In this document: one piece after another, positions 12,401 through 22,764 of the stretch
Numbering within the stretch: position 1 is the stretch's first letter
Layout of the letters: every line of letters begins with the position of its first letter
Origin: Zygaena filipendulae
Taxonomy: Eukaryota; Arthropoda; Insecta; Lepidoptera; Zygaenidae
Assembly (NCBI GenBank): GCA_907165275.2
Contig: OU015650.1
Location: 10,632,001 to 10,696,000, forward strand
Direction of reading: 5' to 3'
Length of the DNA stretch: 64,000 nt
Made by a program: the position numbers and the translations under genes
The notes under the pieces: model-generated
What the model was told of the DNA's origin: nothing
What the model saw: the letters and a program-made list of their open reading frames with translations, nothing else
The model's database searches: none

Positions 12401-15400
12401 CATAATTATTATTATGGTCATAATAGACACGTATTTATTCTTTTTTCAAATTAATGAAAAAATACAGGTTAGGAGTGGATTCTCGTGACGTCAGAAACCG
12501 GCTTATAAACACTGTATAAACCCGTGGTATAAACTGTATCGTCATCGGATCGTGACGTCGTGATCTTTTGGTTGTAACTATACATAATATATACAGTCAA
12601 CAATAAATAAATTGCTTAGATTTTTTACATTTTTAAGCTTTGTTGGCTGTCGTTCTGTATATTTTATGACACAAAATAGAATAATTGCTTCTGCAACTGA
12701 TTGTGAGTACCAAATACTCTCGACACTGCTCTATTATATTTAAACTCCGCCAAGATATTCGTAGGATATCCTCCAAGTAGTAAATTGAAAATTCCTGGAA
12801 TAGGTAACATACGAACATCTTTCATGCTTTTAGCATAATAAGAGTTCGCTGCTCTACCGCACACGATGCATCGCTCCCATTTGAATATTATTTTGTTGTT
12901 CAAAAGTGGGATAGTAATAAATAGCAAGGGATCCCTCTCTTTGGCATAGATGTAGTATATATTGAATTTCTAAGTAGTCACCTTTTACTTTCATTTAAAA
13001 AAAATTTAATAAGTACCTAGGTACTGCATTATCTATTTGATCTCGCAATATCACCTTCCTAAAAGCTTGTGTTTTGTAAACATAGTCAAGGTATTTAAGT
13101 AGATATACCTACTTAAAAACGTATATAATTACACTTGTAATACATATTATTATTTTCAAGACATGGAAACATGCCGAGACTGGAAAGCGAAACCCTATCA
13201 CCTATGTATGTTTGTCACACAAAAACTTATTCCCAACAGAAATTATAAACGAAATATTTCGCTTAACAAAGAGACACGTTGACGGTTGACCCCTTCGCTT
13301 ACCCAATCGTCAATATTAGGAGTCTTATTTTTAGCCGACTTCTCAAAAAGGAGGAGGTTCTCAATTCGACGCGTATGTTTTTTTTTAATTTTGTAAAGTA
13401 CATTATAATACCTTTACCTACTATTAATTACCTAATTTTGTCCAGTTGAACAGTTCATTTGCAGGTTGACAAATAGAAAACGTACAATAAAGAAAGAAAG
13501 AAAAGGAGTATATTGGTCCCCGTTTAAATAGCCTTTTTTTAATTCTTTAATGCATCTTTAAAGTGATTAGGTACTCCTTGCATCAAGCAAAAACAATCAA
13601 ATTAAATCTACTCACCAGTTATGGAATCTATTGGACCTTCTTTGACATAAGCACCCGCGATGCCGACGACATGAGCGCCGAGACTGTGCCCAATGAGGTG
13701 CACGTCATCCATAGACACACCCTCCTCGATGAGGAAGTTGAGGAACTCCGTCAGCATACGGCCCACCATGGCCACGTTGTAGCTGGCCAGTATGTAATTC
13801 ACGTTGGCCGCTTTGCCCCAATCTACCACCACTATATTGACGTCACTCACGTTAAGATACGCTGCGAATAAAATTAGCGAGTCAAATTTATTTCAAAGAT
13901 CCCGCAGGAATTCCAGTACAAAAAGTACCCCTATGTCTTTTCTGTGCACCTAACAACGTGTATGCAAAATTTCATGATGATCGGTTGAGTAGTTAAGGCG
14001 TGAAAGCGTAACAAACAAACAAATAAACTCACATTCTTTATAATAATATATAATTTTATCTTTTATATTTATTGTCTGTGATATAATTTATATGAGGTAC
14101 CTACTCAATGCACACATTGTACAAAAGTGGATTAATTAAGAAAAAAGACGCTCGAATATAGAATAGCTGTGATACCTGGACCAACAATCGATGTCTGAGC
14201 CCATTGGCAAACTAATTAATTCAACTGAAACTGAGAGATCCATTATCTACTTAATTAACTCAGTTTTAAATTAAGTACAACTAAAACAATTTGAAAATTC
14301 AAAGTATTTCGGGTCTGGCGTCTGACGGCTACGCGCTGACCTTAATAAAGTTATTCGTTAACTAAACCGGGAGCTTGATCATCGTTCAAACGACCGCCCA
14401 ATAGTACCAAATATCAATATAATAACTAGCTGTTCCCTGCGGGTTCACTCGCGTTAATTAACCAAATTCCGTGAACTTCGTTCTCAGCTCATGTCTCCTA
14501 CCTCTCCTACTACTTCCCTGCCAATTATAAACACATCCAGACTGGAAAGTGGAACCCTGTGTTCATCGCACAAAGTGCACCCCCACCGGGATTCGAACCC
14601 GGAACCTCTTGATTAACGGGCAGGCATGGTGACCTACCGCGCCAAACGGGTGTCATAACTTAGGAGATATCGCAGTTTTAAAATAAAATCTCAGCCAAAT
14701 AATGATCATGTTGGTATCTACTGCGCGCGCATTTATGATGTGCAAGGTCGGTGGTTATAAAAGTACTCTGTCGTCGGCGGGCAGTCGTGAGTCGGAGCTC
14801 CTACGGAACTGTTGTGCTCAGCGAGGTTATATTTAGTAAATTAGGCTACTTTGGAGTTCCTGGAGGAATCCGAAACTCACGCGGCGGGTGAAACCGCAGG
14901 GCACGTCAATCTAATAAACATAAAATTCAAGGACTATGTGTGTACCTACTATAGGTACACGTAATCTGAGTTGTGTACTGTAATCCCTACTTAATATTAT
15001 AAATGTGAAAGTAACTCTGCCTGTCTGTCTGTCTGTTCCGCTTTTACGCCTTAAAGGGTCAACCGATCATTAAGAAATTTTGAATACACCTTGTCAGGGG
15101 ACTGGCAAGGACATAGGGGTTTTTTACCCCAGAATTCTCGCGGGAACTTCAGAATTAACGCGGGTGAAACAGCGGGGAACAGCTAGTAAATAAATAAAAG
15201 TGATTTGTCAGTGAAGGAATATTACATGTCTGGCGCCAGGAGCACATCTTTCGTAGATCGTGCTATTACGGCGATGGCGCTGAATTAGCAAAGTAGTTCG
15301 CACCTCACAGTTTACTTACTTATTATAATTTTTTAAGTTTCACTGATACCCGGCACACGCACACATTTATTTTTCATAATAAATAATAAATCATAATAAA

Positions 15401-18400
15401 TAATAAATCAATATTTTCATTTAAATAAATAAATATTGTAAATAAATAAATAATGCGAAATTCCACATTGGTTACACATTTTTATTACCTTCTTTAATAG
15501 ATTCGGGCATAGGGCTACTGCCATTGTTTAGCCACCCATGAGTCAACACCTTGAGTTTGTTGTCGAAATTGAAATGTGAATCCCAAAGTGTCGACGAATC
15601 GTTGACATTCAGTATTTCATATTTGTAAGGGTTACGTCTGCAAAGTAAAAAGATCTAGGAACATCATTGATTAATAATAGGTACCTACTAAATATCACAT
15701 TTTCTCACTGAGTAACAAAAACATTGATCTATGAAAATTTGATAACGCCGATAAAATAAAACGTGTAGACATACATATAAATAAGATTGAAATGTCTATC
15801 TGTAGGTAGGTAAAGGTACCTTTACTTTACCTGGTAGAAAGCTGGTGTTAAAAGGAGCATCTTAGGCCCGTATTCCAGAAGGTGACTCAGATCACATTTT
15901 ACTTGAGAATAGTTTTAAGCTCAGATCATAACTCAGGCGTACATCTTATTATAGAATGCGTTTTAAGTTCTAATCACTTGAAACTATAGTCTTGAGTAGG
16001 TATTCTGAACTCTGATTGGTTCTAATCAGTTGAAACTAGTCTTGAGTAGAGATTTTGAGCTCTGATTGGTTGAGTGGTCTTGATATGACAGACGTAAACA
16101 AAGATCAAATCTTTGCTTGAGTATAGATTAGTACTCAAGCGTCATTCTAGAATGAGGAAATAACTCAGCTGATTGTTGATTGATGAATCTCGTTTCAAGT
16201 AAGGTTCTAAAATTAAAGCTTTACTTGAAATTAGTTTTAAAACTAGATTCATGACTTGAGTATTCTTTTGGAATACGGACCTTAGACTAGTTTGATCTTA
16301 GTTCCTACGGAAATTCCCCGCGGGTAGTTAATATATATCTAAGTAGGTACCTATAGTGGGTTTTAAAGCTTTATATCTCAACGGTATGAAATACCTCGTG
16401 TAAAGTCTGAACTCCACGTCTTCCTCGCTGACCCACCCCCAGAACCAGAATCTGGTGTTATTGTAGCTGGTAGCTGGTGGAAACGTCTGGACACTAGCCA
16501 ACCATACCGGGTCGTACGGCGTCGGCGCATCCCACTTTACCGCCGACACTAAAAAATATGATTGATAAAATCCTTAACTATCTATATCTATACTAATATT
16601 ATAACGAGCAAAAGTTTGTGAGTTTGTGACGTTGTAGGGGGTAATCTCTGGATCTACTGAACCGATTTTAAAAATTCTTTCACTCATAGGAAGCTGCAGT
16701 AATGCTGAGTGTCATAGGGTACTTTTTATTCCGGAATTCCCTCGGGAACTCCGGAGTTTTAAGTTCGTGAGTTTGTGAGATTGTAGTGAGTAATCTGTAG
16801 ATCTACTGAAGTCTGAACCGATTTCAAAAATTGTTTCACCGGTAAGAAGCTACAGTCATTTTGAGTAACATAGAGTACTTTTGATCCCGGAATTCCTGCG
16901 GGAACTCCGGAGATTGTGAGTTTGTGAGGTTGTAGGGGGTAACCTCTGGCTCTACTTAACCGATTTTGCAAAATCTTAATTAAACCAATTTTGATGGGAC
17001 TGTCACTACTAATTAGCTGATGTTATAAGGAGTCAATTAGGCTGCTTTAGCGCTCCTGCGGGAATTCCGAAACTCACGCGGATGAATCTCCGAAACAGTT
17101 GGACCAATTTTAATGGAAGTTTTAGTGCTGATTATCTGATGTTATAAGAAGTAAATAAGGCTACTTTGGAGCACTTGCGGGAATTCCGAAACTCACGCGG
17201 GTGATACCGCGGGGCACAGCTAGCACTATTATAAATGCGAAAGTGAGTTTGTTTGTTTGTTTGTCACGCTTTCACGCCTCAATCGCTCAACCGGTTGTCG
17301 TGTGATTTAGCATAAACGTTGTCAGGGGTACAGAGAAGGACATAGGATATTTTTTATTTCGGAATTGCCGCGGAAATTCCGAAATTACCGTGGGTGAAAC
17401 TGCGGGGTACAGCTCGTTACTAAAATAGGTACATCGTACGACATCTGCAATGATATAATATGTGCTAAATACCCAAGATACACAGTCAGAGATGTAAAAT
17501 TGTATAGGTTATAAGTTTTTTTTTTATTAAAACTGTCTGCCGTGTGGGAATTGTTTCGTATCTATACATAAGGACGAATTTTTTTTTTTTTTAAATTTTT
17601 TTTGACATTTGTTTTCATTTTTCGTTTTAACTATCAATACCATTTCAACATTTCCAATGTATGAACACCGAGACTCTATAATTTTAATTTCTGCTAACTT
17701 GTTCCCCCCACCCTCAGACGAAATAAAGACTTTTTATTTCGTCTGAGCCCCCACCGTTTCACCCGCATCAATTTCGGCATTCTCGCAGGAACGCCTAGAT
17801 TTACCCAGATATACCTATAGGTACCTATTGTATTTTTTATAATATATTCCTTTTTACTTAAAGTTTTAGAACGTGCTGTTTTATTAGCTTTCAGATAATT
17901 ATCGCATACCTAGATCTACAGCATTGTACATAAGAGCTTAATTAATTAAAAGTAGAATATCTTGTTTTAGAAAAACTAACGGTTTTTTTATTAACATTTT
18001 AAGCATATTTCGTATACGTTTCCTAAAGCTATCTACATTCTATTCTATTTATGCTAACAAATAGCTTAACGAAATAAAAGATAATACTTATATTATGATA
18101 GTAGCCGTGCCCTGCGGTTTCACCCGTGTTAATTTGAGGAAAAAACTAACAGAACTATATTCCTAACCTTACGCAGCGTACGCAAATCGCATGGAAGCTC
18201 TCAAAAGGAATATTTTTTATAGTTTAAGCAACATTTTTATTGCTATTTGCTGCTCTGCTCGATAAATGGGCTATCTAACACTAAAAGAATTTTTCAAATC
18301 GGACCAGTAGGTATACCTATTTCCTGAGATTAGCGCGTTCATCAAGCGAACAAAGTTTAATAATCAGCTATAATCAGTTTTATAATATTAAAGTAAGTAG

Positions 18401-19468
18401 GTAGGTATACTTAGATGACACTTTTATAGTTGCTACCTGTAACTACATAATAGGCATATTTTAACGAATTTGTCTAAGTTTTGAATATTTATTTAGGTAA
18501 TATAGTAACACTTATTGTTAGAGTAAACTTTAAAAACTTGAAAGTTTGCCATTTAATTTTTGTAGGAACACATTCAAAACTAAATCCATGGACGTAGTAC
18601 CTACCCATGCAATGTTACCACCTCCACAGTTAGGTATAACTACTTATTTAATCTTTACGTTGTGTTGTAGCTTGTAGAGACAATAGGGTACTTGCATGAA
18701 TTTTTTTTTCCAGTCTATTTTAAAGATATATGGCCTACTTAAACAAAGCAAGAAAAAGAAAAAAAATATATGCATAAATTAATGAAATAGAGCGTTTCAA
18801 AGTTCCTACTTTAGACCTTACCGCCGAAACGCGGAATGACGTCACTTGTTCAAAATTACGCCTTATTAATCTGTGATAGAAATGTCAATGTCGTATTGAC
18901 AGGGTCATGTGACACTGACAGACAGATAACTTCAATATCCAAAAGCGAAATTAAGGTTGAACTGTGTCGATTTACTTCCAAAAGTTCCAGTAAAGAATCG
19001 AAATGCATGTTACCGATGCATTTTAAAGTAAAAAACTTCAGAAAATGAAAAATATGCGTTGACTGTATGCACTTAGTTTCTTTTGCCTTCTCTGAAAGAG
19101 GTAAATGTTTCCTAAAAAAATAAAAGTGACGTCATGTGTTAAGCTTGGCTGTGATTGGTGTTTAGTTGCAACGTTCCGTTTCACAAAATTAAAAGTTGAA
19201 TATTTTGGAAACTATTGAAATTTTTTTAGTAAATCTTTCACGATAACGCTTTTCTAAGGCTCTACTTTTGAATTATTGACACAATTTCTTATTATAAATT
19301 TCATGCAAGTACCCTATTATAGGTATTTGCATATGTACATAAATTATTTCCGTGAATCGCAATTTATAAAGGTAAGTACTAAGTGGGTAACAAAATATAC
19401 CTATTTAATATTAAGAGACAAAAACAAGCAAAATACGAACCTGTACAAATAATAAACAATAAAATCAT
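6468..19468 (-). CDS. Secreted pancreatic-type (insect neutral) lipase, 333 aa, 7 exons
   Basis: Coding exons in transcript order: 19468-19441, 16548-16395, 15637-15489, 13861-13616, 11451-11263, 9453-9285, 6534-6468; all phases join and total 334 codons including TGA. Exon 1 encodes a hydrophobic start (MILLFIICT) that with exon 2 forms a short signal peptide. The alpha/beta hydrolase core shows GHSLGAH (Ser ~170), GLDPALP (Asp ~195) and GHLDFYPNGG (His ~236), the Ser-Asp-His triad, so the enzyme looks catalytically competent. RLYTRRNPY at the N-terminus, the HTCGGYLGF segment and the CAHNRAHMFFAESI block are typical of insect lipase H / phospholipase A1-like proteins. It probably hydrolyses acylglycerols or phospholipids outside the cell; substrate cannot be told. 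Introns are crowded with transposons. The exon 6 acceptor has a poor pyrimidine tract, so that junction is least certain. Confidence 0.88.
7005..7170 (-). mobile_element. Helitron-like fragment in lipase intron 6
   Basis: Starts with CTAGCTGTTCCCTGCAG, the reverse complement of the CTAG terminus, and continues with TTTCACTTGCGTTAATTCAG. The 5' part diverges and is followed directly by a SINE. Confidence 0.6.
7176..7446 (+). mobile_element. tRNA-derived SINE
   Basis: The head contains an A-box-like TGGCGCAATGG near 7186 and a B box GGTTCGATTCC at 7230-7240, both internal Pol III promoter elements from a tRNA. The body (GGACTTTGTGCGATGAACAC) and an (ATT)n tail follow. Two further copies lie at 12125-12405 and 14528-14652. 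Confidence 0.75.
8005..8217 (+). mobile_element. Helitron-like element
   Basis: Begins CTACTAATATTATAAATGTG, includes TTGTCAGGGGTACAGAGAAG and ends GGGTGAAACCGCGGGACACAGCTA. The terminal CTAG has decayed to CTAT. Confidence 0.65.
9285..9484. other. GC-rich shadow frames over lipase exon 6
   Basis: The plus-strand frame at 9290-9472 is the antisense of lipase exon 6 and is not a gene; the higher GC content here reflects the exon. Confidence 0.7.
9524..9612 (-). mobile_element. Helitron-like 3' fragment
   Basis: CTAGCTAATCCCCGCGGTTT at the left edge, then GGGAATTCCGGGATAAAAA. Truncated after about 90 bp. Confidence 0.6.
9670..9805 (-). mobile_element. Helitron-like fragment
   Basis: CTAGCTGTTCCCCGCGGTTT, then GACAACGTGTACGCAAAATT and GTTAAGGCGTGAAAGCGT, the order of blocks in the full-length family read in reverse. 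Confidence 0.65.
10106..10327 (+). mobile_element. Helitron-like element
   Basis: GTTTGTTACGCT near the left, TTGTCAAGGGTACAG inside, then GGGTGAAGCGGGGAACAGCTAG at the end. The internal (GAAAAAATATACCTACA)-type segment is duplicated. Confidence 0.6.
10444..11159. mobile_element. 716-bp TIR element with 8-bp target duplication (hAT- or P-like)
   Basis: Left end CTCAGACGAAATAAAAACT and right end the inverse (TTTTTATTTCGTCTGAG); TIR similarity continues inward through AAGACGGAGCGCTGT and GTGAAGCCG for about 50 bp. GTCAGGGG directly repeats at 10436-10443 and 11160-11167. The target was a Helitron-like copy, whose left (CACGTTGTCAGGGG) and right (GTCAGGGGTACC) parts rejoin when the element is removed. 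No transposase frame is present, so it is non-autonomous. An 8-bp duplication fits hAT or P superfamilies; I cannot tell which. Confidence 0.8.
11160..11250 (+). mobile_element. Right part of the Helitron-like copy split by the TIR element
   Basis: GTCAGGGGTACCTAGAGAGATG then GGACATAGGGTACTTTTTAT, continuing the family sequence interrupted at 10443. It ends about 10 bp from the lipase exon 5 donor. Confidence 0.6.
11524..11860. mobile_element. TIR element, family with GACGGACTAAA ends
   Basis: Left end TTTAGTCCTTCAGTTAGAT with AGACGCGTATTTTTT; right end the inverse (AAAATACGTGTCTAATA ... GACGGACTAAAA). The middle has GAGTGGAAGGTCGTGACGTC. A sister copy is at 49341-49667, and a third, broken by a Helitron and a SINE, spans about 11990-12560. 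Confidence 0.65.
11903..11932. repeat. Perfect 30-bp palindrome
   Basis: CATGGACCAATTAAA is followed directly by its exact reverse complement TTTAATTGGTCCATG, with TAGGTAC on both outer sides (one base offset). It can extrude as a loopless hairpin. Confidence 0.8.
12045..12121 (+). mobile_element. Helitron-like 3' end
   Basis: GAACAATTCCGCGTGAACTC then GAGAAACCGCACGGGACAGCTAG. Belongs to the longer subtype seen at 31090-31945. Confidence 0.55.
12125..12405 (-). mobile_element. tRNA-derived SINE
   Basis: Reverse-complement copy of the SINE at 7176: an (AAT)n tail at the left, the body GTACTTGATCCCACACTAAG, and the tRNA-like head with the A-box region GCGCCAATCGGGTCGT at the right. The B-box region is degraded (CACCCGGAAGCCCTTGATTA). 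Confidence 0.7.
13862..14050 (-). mobile_element. Helitron-like fragment next to lipase exon 4
   Basis: Lacks the CTAG end but keeps AGATCCCGCAGGAATTCC, CAACGTGTATGCAAAATT and AGTTAAGGCGTGAAAGCGT, then CACATTCTTTATAATAATAT. It lies within about 35 nt of the exon 4 acceptor, so part of the branch-point region is close to TE sequence. Confidence 0.6.
14426..14525 (-). mobile_element. Helitron-like 3' fragment
   Basis: CTAGCTGTTCCCTGCGGGTT then CACTCGCGTTAATTAACC; joined to a SINE on its right. Confidence 0.55.
14528..14652 (-). mobile_element. tRNA-derived SINE head, truncated
   Basis: CACATCCAGACTGGAAAGTG, ACCCCCACCGGGATTCGAAC (inverse B box, with GGATTCGAACCCGGAACCTC) and CAGGCATGGTGACCTACCGC (inverse A-box region). 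The 3' half is missing. Confidence 0.7.
14985..15186 (+). mobile_element. Helitron-like element
   Basis: TAATATTATAAATGTGAAAG at the left, CTTGTCAGGGGACTGGCAAG inside, and GGGTGAAACAGCGGGGAACA plus GCTAG at the right end. Confidence 0.65.
15865..16281. mobile_element. PIF/Harbinger-like MITE
   Basis: 417-bp element with TIRs GGCCCGTATTCCA and TGGAATACGGACC, flanked on both sides by TTA (15862-15864 and 16282-16284), the 3-bp duplication of PIF/Harbinger transposons. Internally many GACTTGAGTA/ACTTGAAAC-type motifs recur in both directions. It sits in lipase intron 2 between exons 3 and 2. Confidence 0.75.
16585..17223 (+). mobile_element. Helitron-like composite with internal duplications
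   Basis: Starts TCTATACTAATATTATAAC and ends GGGGCACAGCTAG. The block GTGAGTTTGTGA...GGAACTCCGGAG occurs three times in succession (16615-16750, 16766-16915, 16915 onward), and a second type of block (GGGACTGTCACT ... ACTCACGCGGATGAA) twice, giving a ladder of partial tandem units. Confidence 0.55.
17224..17413 (+). mobile_element. Helitron-like element, head to tail with the previous one
   Basis: CACTATTATAAATGCGAAAG follows the previous CTAG directly. TTGTCAGGGGTACAGAGAAG is inside and the end is GGGGTACAGCTCG, with the terminal CTAG decayed to CTCG. Confidence 0.6.
17713..17747. mobile_element. 35-bp micro-TIR element with 8-bp target duplication
   Basis: CTCAGACGAAATAAA and its exact inverse TTTATTTCGTCTGAG are separated by only 5 bp. 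CCCCCACC flanks both sides (17705-17712 and 17748-17755). The ends match the terminal 15 bp of the 716-bp element at 10444-11159, so this is the same family reduced to its ends, inserted in or internally deleted at a different site. Confidence 0.75.
18098..18140 (-). mobile_element. Helitron-like 3' stub
   Basis: TAGCCGTGCCCTGCGGTTTC then ACCCGTGTTAATTTGAGG; only the terminal hairpin region remains. Confidence 0.45.
18950..19130 (+). repeat. Dispersed repeat with AATGCAT...GCATT core
   Basis: Shares with 22765-22930, 35670-35770 and 63125-63300 the order CCAAAAGTTC, AATGCATGTTACCGATGCATT, ACTTCAG, and TTAGTTTCTTTTGCCTTC followed by a GAGGTAAA hairpin-like end. Function unknown; probably a non-autonomous TE. 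Confidence 0.55.
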
Positions 19469-20078
19469 TCCAGCTTCGTTATCCGGTCGCAAACAAACAT
19501 CGGACTCACTGAATGGCGAAAACTAACTTTCCACACATCGAACAAAATGTTGTTAAACTTTAAACGAGTTAAAACGCTCATTTTGAGGCTAAATCTAATT
19601 GGTGTACCGTCAACGAGCGCTCCTACATTTTCACTGGCGGCTGGTATAGAGATTGAATTTAAATTTGTAGCGGTACATAGTGACCATTGCGATTCCTGGG
19701 ACGTGGTGTTCACTCTCACATCTATCATAATAAGTACATATTAATCAAGGCGAGCCACGACGACTGCCTTATTAATATTGTCGACGACGTCTATTGTTTA
19801 TAACGGAATAAAGTACTTACTTGGGTACTTTACTGACCCGAAATGCTTACGGAAACGGTTCTACTTTGAAATGACGTATTTGCACAATCGAGTGTTAATC
19901 TTTTTAACCGACTTCCAAAAAAAGGAATTCTTTTTTGGTTGATAGGGTATAGTTTCAAGTTGGTCCCAATGAACTCAGGAACTGATGATGGGATAATGGA
20001 GAAATTGAGGAAACTCTTCCAATATTACAGGCGCACCTATAGCGATTTGGGTAGATAAATTGTCACTTTATAAATTAT
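19469..20078. other. 5' flank of the lipase gene
   Basis: Upstream of the lipase ATG. The frames on both strands here are not supported as exons. ACCGACTTCCAAAAAAAGG near 19909 belongs to a common lepidopteran repeat, also at 13332. No clear TATA box could be assigned. Confidence 0.35.
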
Positions 20079-20420
20079 AAACCAACCCAGCGGAAAATAA
20101 ATAAAATTTTAACAAAAAAATCAAACCGACTTCAAAACACACTAAAAAGTAAAATACTAATACCTACTATCGTTTCAAAGTCGGTGCGAAGCCCGCTCGT
20201 ATTTGCAATGTGGTTGGAGCGGACTTTGTCTACCTATTACCTAATAGTTGGCTTGACACCGACTTCGAAGCGATCAGAAGGTAGCACATATTTAATTATT
20301 ATGTAGGTTATAATAAGTATTTAACTTTTTAGTGTAGTGCATTTTCGTGCTTTTTGAAGTCGGTTTTAATTTTTTGTTAAAATTTTATTTATTTTTAACT
20401 TTTAAGTGGGTTGGTTTTTT
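20079..20420. mobile_element. Foldback TIR element
   Basis: Left arm AAACCAACCCAG ... AATAAATAAAATTTTAAC ... AAACCGACTTCAAAA ... ACTAAAAAGT; the right arm carries the inverse of each block in reverse order (ACTTTTTAGTGT, TTTTTGAAGTCGGTTT, GTTAAAATTTTATTTATT, GTGGGTTGGTTT). Arms are about 75 bp with indels, and there is no ORF. Confidence 0.65.
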
Positions 20421-21281
20421 ACTAGTGTGGTGCAGTACTCTCTTCTGCTGAACAAACGTGTTGGTTTTACCTTTATCTATACAATATTAATTAATTCGTT
20501 AATATTAATTCCAATCTTCACTAATACATACTGGAAGTAAGATTAAAAATGGGATAAGTGGGATATGTGACTACATGACTTTTAGAGCATGTAAGAAACA
20601 AACGCGCAGTCGAATCTTAATTCCGTAAATACAGTCCGGTGTGTATAGATACAGACTATGTACATGATGTACATGTTAGATAACTGGTGTTATATAACAC
20701 GTCCAGATTATGTAACATTGTTATACAACATTGCAACATAAAACAAGACTGTACACATTAGAATAACAATGCAATATAACAATGTTAAATAGGTAGGCAT
20801 CACTGTCATTTCTTGTTCTTCAGTGCTAGATATGCTATCCACATGTTGGTGAACTTAGCATATCATTTTCCAGCAGATCCATTTTTTTTTAGAGTTCTGT
20901 TCGCATGCAGCTGAGTTCTAGAGTTCCTGATACTTTTTAGAAATAGTCCCGGCGTTTAAACCTGAAAAAAACGCTGTTGAAAAAATGATCTGCTAACTTC
21001 CCGTAGTAGATCATTTTCCGGAAAATCAAAAATAAAAGCGATTTTCTTTTGCGTCAAGGTTAGTTGTGGAGTTCCTGATACTTTTCAGAAATAGTTCTGG
21101 CGGTCTTACCCTAAAAAAATCAATTAGTAAATATGGGTCTAGAAGTAAAAATAATTAGGTTTTAATCGTATTAAAAGGGTTTTAAGTCTGTTTTGAGGCA
21201 AGAAACCTTTTGTTTCTTCATGTTCTATATCAGAACTCTGAAATAGAACTAGATTTAGGTGCAGAACTCCCGTTAAAGAGC
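20421..21281. other. Flank of the tandem array with divergent repeat units
   Basis: GAGTTCCTGATACTTTT followed by AGAAATAGT occurs at about 20921 and again at 21069, and a GATCTGCTAACTT block precedes the array. These look like the parent element from which the satellite units expanded. Confidence 0.45.
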
Positions 21282-22650
21282 CAGCAGATCATAGTACAAA
21301 AGTAAATAAGTATAAAGATAAATTTTAAGTGCTTTCACCAATGCGCGGACTAGCACGTGGAGGCCGGAACTCCCTCGTTTCTCACAGATAAGTATCAGAA
21401 CTTTGATACAAAATGAACCCAAAACCAGAACTTCCGTTTGAAACCCAGCAGATCATGGTAGAGTAGTAAAAAAGTTAAAGAATATTAATTTAACAATTCC
21501 ACTAGCATGTGGAGACCGGAACTCCTTTGTTTCTCACAGATCAGTGTCAGAACTTCGATTAAGAAGTGGATCCGAAACCAGAACTCCCGTTTAAAATACA
21601 GCAGATCATAATAGAGTAGTAAAAAAATTAAAAAAAAAATTTTAACAGTTCCACTAGCACGTGGAGGTCGGAACTCCTTTGTTGCTCACAGATCAGTATA
21701 AGAACTTCGATTCAGAAGTAGATCCAAAACCAGAACTCCCGTTTAAAATCCAGCAGATCATGGTAGAGTAGTTAAAAAATTAAAAAAATATTATTTTCAC
21801 AGTTCCAATAGCACGTGGAAGCCGGAACTCCTTTTTTTCTCACATATCAGTACCAGAACTTCGATACAAAAGTAGATCCGAAACCAGAACTCCCGTTTAA
21901 AATCCAGCAGATCATGGTAGAGTGGTTTAAAAGTTAAAGAATATTAATTTAACAGTTCCACTAGAACGTGGAGGCCGGAACTCCTTTGTTTCTCACAGAT
22001 CAGTATCAGAACTTCGATACAGAAGTAGATCCAAAACAAGAACTCCCATTTAAAATCCAGCAGATCATAGTAGAGTAGTAAAAAAATTCAAAAAAATATA
22101 TTTTAACAGTTCTACTAGCACGTGGAAGCCGGAACTCCTTTGTTTCTCACATATTAGTATCAGAACTTCGATACAGAAGTAGATCCAAAACCAGAACTCC
22201 CGTTTAAAATCTAGCAGATCATAGTGGAGTAGTAAAAAAATTCAAAAAAAAATATTTTAACAGTTCCACTAGCACGTGGAGGTCGGAACTCCTTTGTTTC
22301 TCAAATATCAGTACCAGAACTTTGATACAAAAGTGGATCCAAAACCAGAACTCCCGTTTAAAATCCAGCAGATCATAGTAGAGTGTAAAAAAGTTAAAGA
22401 ATATTAATTTAACAGTTCCACTAGCACGTGGAGGCCAGAACTCCTATGTTTTTCACAGATAAGTATTAGAATATTGATACAGAAGTGGATCCGAAACCAG
22501 AACTCCCGTTTAAAATCCAGCAGATCATAGTAGAGTAGTAAAAAAATTAAAAAAAAAAAAATTTTAACAGTTCCACTAGCACGTGGAGGTCAGAACTCCT
22601 TTTTTTCTCAAATATCAGTACCAGAACTTTGATACAAAAGTGGATCCAAA
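21282..22650 (+). repeat. 153-bp tandem repeat, about 9 units
   Basis: Units begin with CAGCAGATCATRGTAGAG at 21282, 21446, 21599, 21751, 21905, 22058, 22212, 22366 and 22518; spacing is 164, 153, 152, 154, 153, 154, 154, 152. Each unit has CACTAGCACGTGGAGG (E-box core CACGTG, changed in some units), GGAACTCC, TCAGAACTTCGATA and CCAGAACTCCCG. Units differ by scattered substitutions and A/T-tract length, so this is an old expansion partly homogenised. No coding potential. Confidence 0.9.
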
Positions 22651-22764
22651 ATTTCTTTGTTTTGCAAATTAATCGTGATGAACAGTGTGCGGAAACTGTG
22701 AAATAAGATGAAATAGGGCGTTCGCCGGGAGGTTTCCTACAGAGCGTCCTATTAAGGTTCAACT

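Noticed and set aside
12633..12927. Two overlapping minus-strand ORFs (87 and 61 codons), one with CIVCGRAANSYY
   Set aside because: Possible old exon or LINE fragment, but no recognisable family and no matching neighbours; lies in a lipase intron.
20640..20810. Short repeated ATGTACAT/AACATTGTTAT motifs
   Set aside because: Imperfect, no consistent period or boundaries; left unannotated.
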